A DNA stretch of 26,582 bases, taken from JAKAQB01 sp027320105 (GTDB lineage Bacteria; Actinomycetota; Acidimicrobiia; Acidimicrobiales; Palsa-688). A program made the translations under genes and the position numbers. The notes beneath the pieces were generated by a model. It made no database searches and was not told where the DNA came from. It saw only the letters and a list, made by a program, of their open reading frames with translations. The first letter of the stretch is position 1. Every line of letters begins with the position of its first letter. The stretch spans positions 1-26,582 of the forward strand of contig DAHVMA010000016.1 in NCBI GenBank assembly GCA_027320105.1. The letters run 5' to 3'. This document shows positions 1 through 7,524 of this stretch, piece by piece.

Positions 1-50
1 GCCGGCGGGTGTTGTGGCGGGCCGGCGGGTGTTGTGGCGGGCCGGCCGGT
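1..50. repeat. 20-bp tandem repeat, two full units plus a partial third
   Basis: Two identical 20-bp units (GCCGGCGGGTGTTGTGGCGG) lie head to tail at 1-20 and 21-40. The first bases of a third unit follow at 41-50. The array begins at the window edge, so its full length is unknown. A 12-bp direct repeat (GCCGGCCGGTCG) at 41-52 and 63-74 adds to the repetitive character. No function can be assigned. Confidence 0.8.
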
Positions 51-74
51 CGTGCGCTCGCGGCCGGCCGGTCG

Positions 75-392
75 GTCCGATGCAACCCCTCCCGCCACAC
101 AGAGTGGTCGGCGAGGGGGAGTAGCGGCGAAGTTTGGAAGCGGATGGGTGCTCAGCGACAATGCGCTTCCAAAGTTCGCCGGCGAACGGCAAGCGGATGG
201 GCTCAGAAACCACAGGTAGTGGTGCGATACCCCCAGAGGCTTCACGATGGGCACTATGAGTGGTAGTGTCCCTACTTCATGAGCTGGCGGGCGACAGCGG
301 GGGCGTCTGACGGCGAGGGCGTCTGAGGACGGCTTGGGGCTGGGGCTGAAACAACTGTTCACGCCGCCGCGGACTCTGCCGATCATGCGTGC
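75..392. other. Non-coding repeat-containing stretch upstream of the first HTH gene
   Basis: I see no convincing gene here; the open frames have no plausible protein composition. It holds an 18-bp inverted repeat with one mismatch (125-142 against 164-181). A gapped direct repeat of GGCGAA...AAGCGGATGGG...CTCAG lies at 126-155 and 181-206. GGCGTCTGA also occurs twice near 302-326. These may be regulatory structure or the scar of an inserted element. Confidence 0.5.
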
Positions 393-395
393 ATG
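384..395. promoter_or_regulatory. Dyad overlapping the start codon of the first HTH gene
   Basis: CATGC-GT-GCATG is a perfect dyad that includes the ATG at 393. Immediately upstream is TGCCGATC (377-384), an octamer that recurs at nearly the same distance before the paralogous gene at 7525. The geometry suggests an autoregulatory operator, but this is inference only. Confidence 0.3.
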
Positions 396-617
396 GCGCG
401 ACCGCGAGACCTGATCGGGCTGGAGGAGGCGGCGACACTGGCGTTGCGGGCCGGCCTCCCCGACGACCTGTTCGCCGACATGGCCGAGCGGGGCGTGGTG
501 GACGTCTTCGACCGCGATGGGCGGCCTTGGGTCAGCCGGGAGGAGATCGAGCAGTGGTGCCGGGCGCACGGCCCGGCCAGCTTCCACGAGGGGCACCTTC
601 GCATGGTGCGCACGTAG
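393..617 (+). CDS. Small excisionase-like helix-turn-helix protein (paralogue 1)
   Basis: A 74-residue protein. Residues 6-60 follow the plan of small winged-helix excisionase/HTH_17 domains: a D-L-I-x-L-x-E-A-A opening, a helix-turn-helix around residues 10-33, an R-G-V-V-D turn (33-37), a D-G-x-P wing (42-45) and a closing helix R-E-E-I-E-x-W-C-R (49-57). It is probably a DNA-binding regulator or recombination directionality-type protein; its target is unknown. A hand alignment with the product of 7525-7743 gives 26 identities over the first 60 residues, with identical spacing from the start. That similarity supports both starts. No clear Shine-Dalgarno sequence precedes the ATG. The lipoprotein gene follows 119 bp downstream on the same strand. 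Confidence 0.65.
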   Translation: MARPRDLIGLEEAATLALRAGLPDDLFADMAERGVVDVFDRDGRPWVSREEIEQWCRAHGPASFHEGHLRMVRT

Positions 618-736
618 CCCGGCACCTGCACCCCGGCATCCCTACTGGGGAGGGCGTGGGGTCGGGATCGGCCGGCCAGCCGGCGCCCCGAGCGCATTGC
701 CACCATCTGCGCGCTCTAAGGTGCCAACCTCTTCGG

Positions 737-1822
737 GTGTCACGGCTCCACCCACTGGGCGGCGGAAAGCTCGGGGCCGCGGTTGCAGGATTGACCTGCG
801 CCGCCCTGCTTGCCGCCTGCGGCTCCCACCATTCGGCGCATACGTCGGCAGGCTCCACGCGGTCCCGAACCACTGCGACGACGCCGGGAACGTCGGCGAC
901 GACGACCGTCCACCACCGGGCCGCCTGCCCGCTCACCGACCTCCCGGCGCCCGGCGGCGTCGTGCCCCACCGTGCTGCCCTGGCCATCAAGATCGGCAAC
1001 GACCCTGGAGCCTGGCCGCAGAGCGGGCTCGACCGGGCGGACATCGTCATCGAGGAACCGATCGAAGGGGCGATGACCCGGCTCATTGCCGTCTTCCAGT
1101 GCCAGCAGGCCGCCCCGGTCGGCCCGGTGCGCTCGACGCGGTGGACCGACGACCAGATCCTCCCGCAGTTCGGCCGGGCCGGGTTCGCGTACGCCGGCGG
1201 GGTGACCGTCGAGGAGCAGCTCGTCACCGCCTCCCCGCTGGTCAACTTGAACTTCAACATCGTGCCGGGAGCCTTCTACCGGATCTCGTCGCGCTACGCC
1301 CCGGAGAACCTCTACACGTCGACGGCGGCGCTCTGGGCTGACATGGGATCGTCCCGGACGCCGCCCAAGCCGATCTTCCGGTACGGGGCACTCGTACCCG
1401 GCAGCCGGGCCGTGAGCCGGGCGACCGTTCAGTTCTCGAGCTTCTTCGGCGTGCAGTGGCAATGGAACCCGATCCGCCGGCTGTGGATCCGCTGGGTGAA
1501 CGGCAGCATCGACCGGACGGCCGACGGCGTGCCGGAGAAGGCCGCCAACGTGGTGATCGAGGACGTCCACACCTTCCCTGGCGTCGTCGAGGACACCAAC
1601 GGCGCCCAGGGGGTCAACAGCATCACGATCGGCAGCGGTCCCCTCACCGTTCTCACGCGGGGCCGGGCGATCACCGGCACGTGGTCCCGGTCGTCGAACC
1701 TGCGGCCCGCCCGCCTTACCGCCGCCGACGGCCGCACGATCCGCCTCGCGCCCGGTGTGACCTGGATCGAGCTGCTCTCGGTGGGCGGCATGGTCACCGG
1801 GTCGTTGAGCCTGATCCCTTGA
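737..1822 (+). CDS. DUF3048 family (YerB-like) lipoprotein
   Basis: A 361-residue predicted lipoprotein. From the GTG at 737 the N-terminus is a short hydrophobic signal ending in the lipobox L-L-A-A-C, followed by a Thr/Ser-rich linker to about residue 70. The N-terminal DUF3048 half (about 80-205) has the family's recognisable run: K-I-G-N-D-P, W-P-Q-S-G-L-x-x-A-D-I-V, E-G-x-x-T-R-L-I-A-V-F and G-P-V-R-S-T-R. The C-terminal half has G-S-G-P, I-T-G-T-W-S-R and A-P-G-V-T-W-I. The family is related to Bacillus YerB, and its biochemical role is not established; it should act at the outer face of the membrane. The signal peptide's n-region is weakly charged and there is no good ribosome binding site, so the exact start is tentative. 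A 14-bp tandem duplication creates the present stop codon. Confidence 0.85.
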   Translation: MSRLHPLGGGKLGAAVAGLTCAALLAACGSHHSAHTSAGSTRSRTTATTPGTSATTTVHHRAACPLTDLPAPGGVVPHRAALAIKIGNDPGAWPQSGLDRADIVIEEPIEGAMTRLIAVFQCQQAAPVGPVRSTRWTDDQILPQFGRAGFAYAGGVTVEEQLVTASPLVNLNFNIVPGAFYRISSRYAPENLYTSTAALWADMGSSRTPPKPIFRYGALVPGSRAVSRATVQFSSFFGVQWQWNPIRRLWIRWVNGSIDRTADGVPEKAANVVIEDVHTFPGVVEDTNGAQGVNSITIGSGPLTVLTRGRAITGTWSRSSNLRPARLTAADGRTIRLAPGVTWIELLSVGGMVTGSLSLIP

Positions 1823-1832
1823 GCCTGATCCC
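1805..1832 (+). repeat. 14-bp tandem duplication spanning the lipoprotein stop codon
   Basis: TTGAGCCTGATCCC is present at 1805-1818 and again at 1819-1832. The TGA stop at 1820-1822 lies inside the second copy. With only one copy the frame would stay open for about ten more residues, so the duplication looks like a recent slippage event that shortened the C-terminus. Confidence 0.8.
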
Positions 1833-1890
1833 TCGAGCAGGGCCACCGGCGCGCGCTGATCGGTGACCCGGCCGCCCCTAGGCTGGCCGG

Positions 1891-2847
1891 GTGCTCCGTC
1901 CGGCACTGCCGCTGCGGACCGTCGGGCTGGAGCTCGTCGGCGTCCTCCCCGACAGCATCCGTCAGCGGGTGCACGACACCCGCCGGCGGGTCGAGCTGGT
2001 ACGCGACGAGGCCGACCTCGACCGGCGCCTCGCCCGGGCGGCCGAGCTGTTCGGGGAGAGCGACGACCGCGCGCGCGGGTATCTCGCGTCGTTCCGGATG
2101 GAAGCACCGCCGATGCCTGCTGACCCCTTCTCGCCGGCGTATGCCGAGGCACAGTGGGACCTCTACCGGCGGGTGTCCCGCCGGGACGGCTACACGGTGA
2201 CCCACGAGGAGACGGATGTCGAGCTCTCCGTCCACACCCTGAGCCCCTACCCCTACAGCACCGGCTCGGCCCGTCAGGTGGCCGCCCAGCTCGCCGCTAC
2301 CAGCTTCGTCCTGCGCCGGCTCGACCCCCGACCCGGGCAGCGGGTGGTCGAGTTCGGAGCCGGGTGGGGCAACCTGACGTTGCCGATCGCGATGCTCGGT
2401 GCCGAGGTCACCGCCGTCGAGGTGGGCCGCGGTCTGGCCGAGATACTCCGGCGCCGGGCAGCCGGCCTCACCACCCTCCGGGTCGTGGAGTCCGACATGC
2501 TGGGCTTCGAACGTGAGGGCGAGCCGTACGACGTAGCCCTCTTCTTCGAGTCCTTCCACCACTGTGCCGACCACCTGGAGATGCTCTGCCGGCTGCGCCG
2601 CATCGTCACCACCGGCGGCCGCCTGGCCTTCGCCGCCGAGCCGGTGGCCCGTCTCGCCTACCCGTGGGGCCTTCGGCTGGACGGCCTGTCACTGTGGTCC
2701 ACCCGGGCTTACGGATGGCTGGAGCTCGGGTTCGACACCGGCTACTTCGCCGAGGCACTGGCCCGCACCGGATGGGGCCGGGGTGCCCGGCACCGGAGTC
2801 GCTCCCTCGGCCCCCTCGCCGACGTGATCGTCGTGACCAACCTGTGA
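1891..2847 (+). CDS. Class I SAM-dependent methyltransferase
   Basis: A 318-residue protein beginning with GTG. The Rossmann methyltransferase core starts near residue 150 with the SAM-binding motif V-V-E-F-G-A-G-W-G-N-L (about 151-161). The acidic strand-2 end, T-A-V-E-V-G, follows at about 172-177. Motif IV is near A-L-F-F-E-S-F-H-H-C. The first 150 residues form a helical, charged extension without an identified domain. The substrate cannot be read from the sequence. Context points to a cell-envelope metabolite: the upstream gene is a lipoprotein, and the stop codon overlaps the next start by four bases (GTGA), implying translational coupling with the membrane-anchored amidase-like protein. 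Confidence 0.8.
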   Translation: MLRPALPLRTVGLELVGVLPDSIRQRVHDTRRRVELVRDEADLDRRLARAAELFGESDDRARGYLASFRMEAPPMPADPFSPAYAEAQWDLYRRVSRRDGYTVTHEETDVELSVHTLSPYPYSTGSARQVAAQLAATSFVLRRLDPRPGQRVVEFGAGWGNLTLPIAMLGAEVTAVEVGRGLAEILRRRAAGLTTLRVVESDMLGFEREGEPYDVALFFESFHHCADHLEMLCRLRRIVTTGGRLAFAAEPVARLAYPWGLRLDGLSLWSTRAYGWLELGFDTGYFAEALARTGWGRGARHRSRSLGPLADVIVVTNL

Positions 2848-4532
2848 CCCCCCCTCCCGGACGCCACCTCGCCGCCCGCCGCCGGCGCCGCGCCCGGCGT
2901 GCCCGACAGCTGCGGGCGCTTGGCCTCCTCGTCGCGGTCGTCGGGCTGGTGGTCGCGCTCGCTGTCGGCCTTGCCGGGGGGCTCGGCGGGGGCGGCGCCG
3001 GGCGGCGACACCCTGGCTCGTCGCCTGCCTCCGCCGGCCTGGGCCCGGGCGCCCACGTGGGCAAGCACGCCAAGGCGCCGGCCGCCGGCACGTCCGTGGG
3101 GCCGTACGGTGTCACCGCGGCGTGGGTGATCAAGGAGAACCAGAAGAAGGGCACCGGCGCGTGGCACCTCACCCGCCCGGCCAGCGGCGGGCAGATCGCC
3201 GGGTACTCGAACACCGTCAGCATCAATGAAGGGGGCGCCGTCGACCTGTACGTGTCGACGACGTCAGCGACCTACAGCGTCATCGCCTACCGGATGGGGT
3301 GGTACGGGGGGGCCGAGGGACGCCAGATCTGGGTGTCGGGCCCCGTGCCCGGGCGCGCCCAGCCCACCTGCCCGGTGCTCGCGCCCACCAACACCGTCGA
3401 ATGCCACTGGACCGACCCACTGCACGTGCAGACGACCGTCGCCGGCTGGCCGCAGGGCGACTATCTCTTCAAGCTCACTGCCGCCAGCGGCTACCAGTCC
3501 TACATCCCGCTCACGATCCGCAACGACGCCAGCCACTCCGCCTACCTGATCCAAAACGACGTCACCACGTGGCAGGCCTACAACCTCTACGGCGGCTACG
3601 ACCTCTACCAGGGGCCCGCCACCCCCGGGTCGTCCACCCTCGCCAACAGGTCGCGCATCGTCTCGTTCGACCGGCCCTACGCGTCCAACTACGGCGCCTC
3701 GGACTTCATCGGCCTCGAGTTGAAGCTCGTCGCCCTCGCCGAGAGCCGTGGTCTCGATGTCAGCTACACCACCGACGTCAACGTCAATGAACGCCCGAGC
3801 TTGCTGCTCAACCATCAGGCGTTCGTCTCCCTCGGTCACGACGAGTACTGGTCGCGGACCCAGCGCAACGCCGTCGTGGCCGCACGCGCCCACGGCGTCA
3901 ACCTGTTCTTCATGGGCGCCAACGCCATCTACCGGCCCATCCGTTTCGAGTCGTCGCCGCTCGGGCCCGACCGCCTCGAGGTCGACTACAAGAACGCCCT
4001 GGAAGATCCCCTGTACGGCAAGAACAACAGCCTCGTCACGCCATGGGCGTGGCGGGACCCACCGCTCAACGACCCGGAGAGCACTATCCTCGGTGAGGAG
4101 TGGCAGTGCAACCCGGTGCGGGCGAACATGGTCGTGACCGACCCGACAGCGTGGATCTGGGGTGGGCTCCACCTCGCCGCTGGCACCCAACTCCCCAACG
4201 TCGTCGGCCCCGAGTACGACCACTACTCGCCCAACCAGCCGAGCCCTCCCAACGTTCAGATCGTCGCCGCCTCCCCGGTCACCTGCAACGGCGTTCCCCA
4301 CCAGGCCGACTTCACCTACTACACGTGGCATGGCAGCGGCGCTGGCGTCATCGACACCGGCACGATCGACTGGGTCGGTTTCCTCGCGCCGGTCTGCGAC
4401 CGGACCTGCCCTGAGGTCAACAGGGTCGTGACCGACGCGACCCTCAACATCCTGCGGGTCTTCGGCGAGGCTCCCGCCGGCCGCAAGTACCCCTCGGTGT
4501 CCAACTACGCGAGCATCCCGCACGTGCCCTGA
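2844..4532 (+). CDS. Membrane-anchored N,N-dimethylformamidase beta-subunit-like protein
   Basis: A 562-residue protein. The GTG at 2844 overlaps the methyltransferase TGA, which decides the start; longer upstream readings are antisense-like extensions into the previous gene. The N-terminus is strongly basic (five consecutive Arg near residue 13) and is followed by one hydrophobic segment at about 29-48, so the protein is likely anchored with its body outside. The body matches the large C-terminal domain of dimethylformamidase beta-like proteins: Y-R-M-G-W-Y-G-G near 150, a glutamine-amidotransferase-like middle with S-L-G-H-D-E-Y-W-S at about 329-337, and F-F-M-G-A-N near 354. Genuine dimethylformamidases are cytosolic iron amidohydrolases. 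This anchored form more likely acts on an envelope or extracellular amide, and its true substrate is unknown. Confidence 0.75.
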   Translation: MTPPPGRHLAARRRRRARRARQLRALGLLVAVVGLVVALAVGLAGGLGGGGAGRRHPGSSPASAGLGPGAHVGKHAKAPAAGTSVGPYGVTAAWVIKENQKKGTGAWHLTRPASGGQIAGYSNTVSINEGGAVDLYVSTTSATYSVIAYRMGWYGGAEGRQIWVSGPVPGRAQPTCPVLAPTNTVECHWTDPLHVQTTVAGWPQGDYLFKLTAASGYQSYIPLTIRNDASHSAYLIQNDVTTWQAYNLYGGYDLYQGPATPGSSTLANRSRIVSFDRPYASNYGASDFIGLELKLVALAESRGLDVSYTTDVNVNERPSLLLNHQAFVSLGHDEYWSRTQRNAVVAARAHGVNLFFMGANAIYRPIRFESSPLGPDRLEVDYKNALEDPLYGKNNSLVTPWAWRDPPLNDPESTILGEEWQCNPVRANMVVTDPTAWIWGGLHLAAGTQLPNVVGPEYDHYSPNQPSPPNVQIVAASPVTCNGVPHQADFTYYTWHGSGAGVIDTGTIDWVGFLAPVCDRTCPEVNRVVTDATLNILRVFGEAPAGRKYPSVSNYASIPHVP

Positions 4533-4612
4533 GACCGAGCTGATCCCACGTCGTCTCACGTTGGGCGCGTGCTACTACGCTGTGGGCCGGAGACGGGCGG
4601 ACGGGGAGGGCG

Positions 4613-5914
4613 GTGCCGAGCGGGCGGACGGGCAACACATCCGAGCGACCGGGCCTCCGACCCGTGCGCCTCCGACTGCTCACCGTAGGGGCTGCATGGG
4701 CCCTGGTTGCGGCGTTGGCGGTGCCGGCGGCCGCGGCCGCTCGTCGTTCCAGCCATCCGTTGACGCCACCGTCTTGGCCTCGGGTCGTGAGCGAGCAGGT
4801 CACCGCCGACTTCCAGGTGGCGCCGGGCATCACGTTCGTCCAGACCCGCTACCGGACGGCGAAGGGCCCCGAGCGCGCCAGCGTGCTCTACGTCGACACC
4901 CAGGTCGCCGGGCGCGACTTCACTCCAGCACTCGCCAACGGCTTCCTGTCCTCCGACGGCGAAGCCGTGAGCGGGATCGCCCGACGCATCCACGCCTTCG
5001 CCGGCACCAACGGCGACTATTACAACGGCGTCGGGCGCTTCCCGCTGCCCCTCGGGCAGGGACAGCCCACCCACCTGCTCGTCGAGAGAGGCGCCGTGGT
5101 CCTCGGTGGGCTCCCCGACGACTGCGGCGTGCTCGAGGTGGCCACCGACGGGCGCATGGCGATCGGGCGAGAGCAGTTCTGGGGGACGGTCCAGGCTGCC
5201 GGAGCCCCGCCTCAACGGCTCTCGGCGGTCAACGTCCTCGTCGGGCCGGGACCGCTGTCCCAGTGCGACACCGCCGTGCAGCACCGGGAGCTGGTCTTCA
5301 TGACCGACCGGTGGAGCCCCTACCCGAGCCCGATGGCGGGGCCGGCGCCGGTGGCCGAGATGAGGCAGACGGGTCCGTATGGGTACGTCGTGACGGCCGT
5401 GCTCCGCCGGCGCCTGGAGCTCCCGCCGCTGCCGGCGGGCTACTCGGCGCTCGTCGGGGAAGGCTCGGCCAGGAGCTTCGTCCGCCACTTGCACCGCGGG
5501 CAGCTCGTGGCGATCCACGACGGCGTCCGTCCCGACAACCGCCTCGAGTCCGCCGTCGGGGGCGGCTTCATCCTCCTCCAGGGCGGTGTCGTCAATCCCG
5601 AGATCGCCCGCTCGTCCCTGCCCGGGGAGGCGGCTACCGTCGTCGGCACCAGCACCGACGGCACCGAGGCGGTCTTCGCCGTCTTCGACGGCGGCCAGCC
5701 CCACATCGGCATCGGTGTCGGATACGCCATGATGGCGGGCTGGCTGCAGACGCAGGGCATGGCCGATGGGGAGTTCTTCGACAACGGAGGCTCGTCGACC
5801 ATGGTCGTGCGCACACCGGGCCGCCGCGGCGTGACCGTGGAGAACAGCCCGTCGGATGGCCAGGAGCGCCTCGTCGCCGAGTGCCTCTGCTTCGCCCCAC
5901 CACCACCCCCGTGA
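4613..5914 (+). CDS. Secreted phosphodiester glycosidase (NAGPA/DUF2233-like) domain protein
   Basis: A 433-residue exported protein. The GTG at 4613 follows a G/A-rich ribosome-binding stretch (4603-4610). A second in-frame GTG at 4664 would begin directly at the signal peptide and cannot be excluded. The signal peptide is V-R-L-R-L-L plus an Ala/Val-rich core ending near A-A-A-A-A (about 40-43). Family landmarks are G-T-N-G-D-Y-Y-N-G near 131-139 and F-D-N-G-G-S-S-T-M-V near 389-398. These correspond to the conserved N-G-x-Y-F and D-G-G-x-S-S motifs of the uncovering-enzyme/NAGPA fold, which removes sugar-1-phosphodiester caps. In bacteria the family is often linked to exopolysaccharide or teichoic-type polymers. 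It lies 80 bp after the amidase-like gene on the same strand and may share its transcript. Confidence 0.8.
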   Translation: MPSGRTGNTSERPGLRPVRLRLLTVGAAWALVAALAVPAAAAARRSSHPLTPPSWPRVVSEQVTADFQVAPGITFVQTRYRTAKGPERASVLYVDTQVAGRDFTPALANGFLSSDGEAVSGIARRIHAFAGTNGDYYNGVGRFPLPLGQGQPTHLLVERGAVVLGGLPDDCGVLEVATDGRMAIGREQFWGTVQAAGAPPQRLSAVNVLVGPGPLSQCDTAVQHRELVFMTDRWSPYPSPMAGPAPVAEMRQTGPYGYVVTAVLRRRLELPPLPAGYSALVGEGSARSFVRHLHRGQLVAIHDGVRPDNRLESAVGGGFILLQGGVVNPEIARSSLPGEAATVVGTSTDGTEAVFAVFDGGQPHIGIGVGYAMMAGWLQTQGMADGEFFDNGGSSTMVVRTPGRRGVTVENSPSDGQERLVAECLCFAPPPPP

Positions 5915-6136
5915 CAGCGGTGGGGCATCCCCAGCTTCCGCCGCTGTCCGCCCGAGCACGACGGCGGCGAGAACGGCGGCGAGGCGGCGACGGCGGACGA
6001 CGGCCAGCACGAAGGCGACACCCAACGGCACCCACGTCCATGGGGCGGCGGCGAGTGCTGCGACGAGCACGCCGGCCCGGTCGAGGTGGGCCTCCCGAAC
6101 CGCGGCCAGGCAGCCTTTGGCCATGGTGAGGACCAC
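5915..6136 (-). other. Possible minus-strand coding relic with one membrane segment
   Basis: Read on the minus strand from the GTG at 6136, about 65 codons have strongly G/C-biased third positions. They encode a plausible membrane stretch (V-L-V-A-A-L near residue 23, then A-F-V-L-A-V-V, four Arg, and another Ala/Val/Leu run). The frame never reaches a stop before running antisense through the glycosidase gene, so as it stands this is not a sensible gene. It may be the surviving piece of a decayed membrane protein, or chance in GC-rich DNA. Confidence 0.2.
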
Positions 6137-6402
6137 CGTCCCCCGGATGGGACGAAGGTGCGAGAGAAGGCTCGAACCGTGCAGCCGCCGGTCCTCCGGA
6201 ATCCGCCGCCCGGCTGCGACGGGGCTCGAGGTACCCCTGGAGGTCTCCTGCCGCCGGCAACAGGTCTCGCTTTCCGCGCGCCCTGCGGCGAACCGCGCGC
6301 AGGGACGGCGGGATGGCGCTCCGTGTGCGCGCGGTCGTGATCCCAGCGCGCGGAACGGCCCTCCAGCCGCTTCCGAGCAGGGCGATATCAGCGATAGCAG
6401 CG
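6137..6402. other. Intergenic stretch with a modest hairpin
   Basis: I find no gene here. CCCTGCG (6281-6287) pairs with CGCAGGG (6298-6304) around a 10-nt loop inside a run of CGCGCG words. It could end transcription from the glycosidase gene, but there is no T-tract. Confidence 0.35.
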
Positions 6403-6558
6403 CTACCGGGCGAGGCGGTTCGCCAGGCTGAGGATGGCCGACGCCGCCGGCCGGCTGGCGGCGGGTCGCCGGCGGTTGTCCGCCCGGCGGCGGTCCCTTC
6501 TCGTCGGGCGCCAGCGGGGGGCGGGCTGGCCGGTCACGTCGCTCGGGGTGTGGCGCAT
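6403..6558 (-). CDS. Small Arg-rich protein of unknown function (51 residues)
   Basis: The ATG at 6558 has a strong ribosome binding site (GAGGAG at 6565-6570 on the minus strand, 6-nt spacing), which is the main reason for calling this gene. The 51-residue product starts M-R-H-T-P-S-D-V and contains about fifteen Arg, with a basic middle (R-R-D-R-R-R-A-D-N-R-R-R). It ends in a short amphipathic segment, A-I-L-S-L-A-N-R-L-A-R. I do not recognise it. The composition would suit nucleic-acid or membrane binding, but Arg-rich frames are common in GC-rich DNA. It lies 91 bp downstream of the YdjM-like gene on the same strand. Confidence 0.45.
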   Translation of the reverse strand: MRHTPSDVTGQPAPRWRPTRRDRRRADNRRRPAASRPAASAILSLANRLAR

Positions 6559-6649
6559 GTCAGTCTCCTCTGGCACCACTCGGTGCGGCGCGATCCCCAA
6601 CATGGTCGGGGCAGGAGGGGAGAAAGGCGTCGCCGCCGCCACGCGCCGT

Positions 6650-7129
6650 TCACCGGGCGGGGAGCGCCGTGGGGCGCCCGCCCCGAGCGCCGCGCCAGCG
6701 GGTTGCTCCAACGACGCCGGCGAGCGCGACGGCGAGGCCCACCTCGTGGCCAAGGCGGTCGGGCGACTCGCGCTGGATCCACCGGTGGAACCGGTCGAAC
6801 CACGCCGGCCACGGCGCGAACCCGAAGAACACCAGGCAGGGCTTGTCCATGTCCGGCAGGGCGGCGCCGACGGTCGCGGCCAGCGTCGCCACCCGGGTGC
6901 CGGCGGGGGCGGTGGCGACGGCCCCGGTGAGAGCGCTGAGGGCGCTGAGCCCGTCGCGGCGGGCGACCCGCAGGAGCTCCTCGGACAGCTGTGACTCACC
7001 GGTGCCCCAGTGGGGGCAGGCGTCGAGCAGCAGGTGGGAGGCGAACCCGGCGGCGAAGGCGGTGACGGGTCGCCGGCGCAGCGGACCGCCGAGCAGGCTT
7101 CCGGCCAGGACGTGGTTGGTGACGAACAC
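6650..7129 (-). CDS. YdjM/LexA-binding-type membrane-associated metal-dependent hydrolase homologue
   Basis: A 159-residue protein. The GTG at 7129 opens directly on the family's conserved start, V-T-N-H-V-L-A-G-S-L-L-G, so I prefer it to a longer start at 7228 that would run back through the upstream reading frame. Conserved features are His6, a helix with S-H-L-L-L-D-x-x-P-H-W (31-41) and L-P-D-M-D (91-95), giving the His/Asp set of this putative membrane-bound hydrolase family (PF04307-like). Hydrophobic helices at about 22-37, 62-90 and 130-143 suggest membrane association. The substrate is unknown. It lies 13 bp downstream of the anti-sigma kinase fragment on the same strand. Confidence 0.7.
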   Translation of the reverse strand: MFVTNHVLAGSLLGGPLRRRPVTAFAAGFASHLLLDACPHWGTGESQLSEELLRVARRDGLSALSALTGAVATAPAGTRVATLAATVGAALPDMDKPCLVFFGFAPWPAWFDRFHRWIQRESPDRLGHEVGLAVALAGVVGATRWRGARGGRPTALPAR

Positions 7130-7142
7130 GGCTGCCCGGGCC

Positions 7143-7370
7143 CTACGCCCGTCGCAGCAGGAGGAGGCAGCGGTCGTCGGCCGGCGTGGCGCCCAGCTCG
7201 GCCCAGACGACCTTGCCGCCGCGCGCATCGACGCCCCACGATCGCGAGACCGACGCCACCGTCGACAAGCCCCGGCCGGTCATGGCCTCCGGGTTCTCGG
7301 CGAGGACCATGGGCGCCGATCGCCCGGCGTCGGGTTCCTCCCCGAGCGTCAGCTTGGTGACCGGGTGCAC
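7143..7370 (-). pseudogene. N-terminally truncated RsbW-like anti-sigma/ATP-binding protein
   Basis: Only the C-terminal part of an actinobacterial HATPase_c_2 (RsbW-type) domain is readable. It has T-G-R-G-L-S-T-V (the ATP-lid G box), then S-W-G-V-D and G-G-K-V-V-W-A-E-L near the end. The N box with its Asn, and the helix before it, are missing. Further upstream in this frame the translation is only the antisense of the HTH gene at 7525. A GTG at 7370 could open a 75-residue product, but it could not bind ATP in the usual way. I read it as a decayed or truncated gene; a short regulatory peptide cannot be excluded. Confidence 0.5.
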
Positions 7371-7501
7371 GTCCGCTGCTGGCGGCGCCGGTCTGGTCGG
7401 CGGGACCCGACGAAGGCGATCACGTCGGGGAATGGTAGCCCTTGCGCGCTTCGCTCGACCCGTACCACGCCGTATCCCCGCTGACAGGCTCAGCTTCTCC
7501 C

Positions 7502-7515
7502 GATCGGTGCCGATC
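7502..7515. promoter_or_regulatory. Dyad upstream of the second HTH gene
   Basis: GATCGG-TG-CCGATC is a perfect inverted repeat. Its right half contains TGCCGATC (7508-7515), the octamer also found 8 nt before the first HTH paralogue; here it lies 9 nt before the GTG at 7525. It is a candidate operator for autoregulation. Confidence 0.35.
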
Positions 7516-7524
7516 CACGACGGT

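Noticed and set aside
9..266. Open frame over the repeats at the window start
   Set aside because: Its translation is dominated by repeat-derived Gly, Arg and Cys, with no domain and no ribosome binding site.
377..384. GCCGAT resembling the -10 of FliA/WhiG-type promoters before both HTH genes
   Set aside because: No TAAA-type -35 element is present at the right distance in either case, and the position would put the transcription start inside the genes. The octamer is kept only as a shared element.
2664..2843. Longer N-terminus for the dimethylformamidase-like protein
   Set aside because: It would overlap the methyltransferase gene in another frame. The GTGA overlap and the basic start plus membrane segment support 2844.
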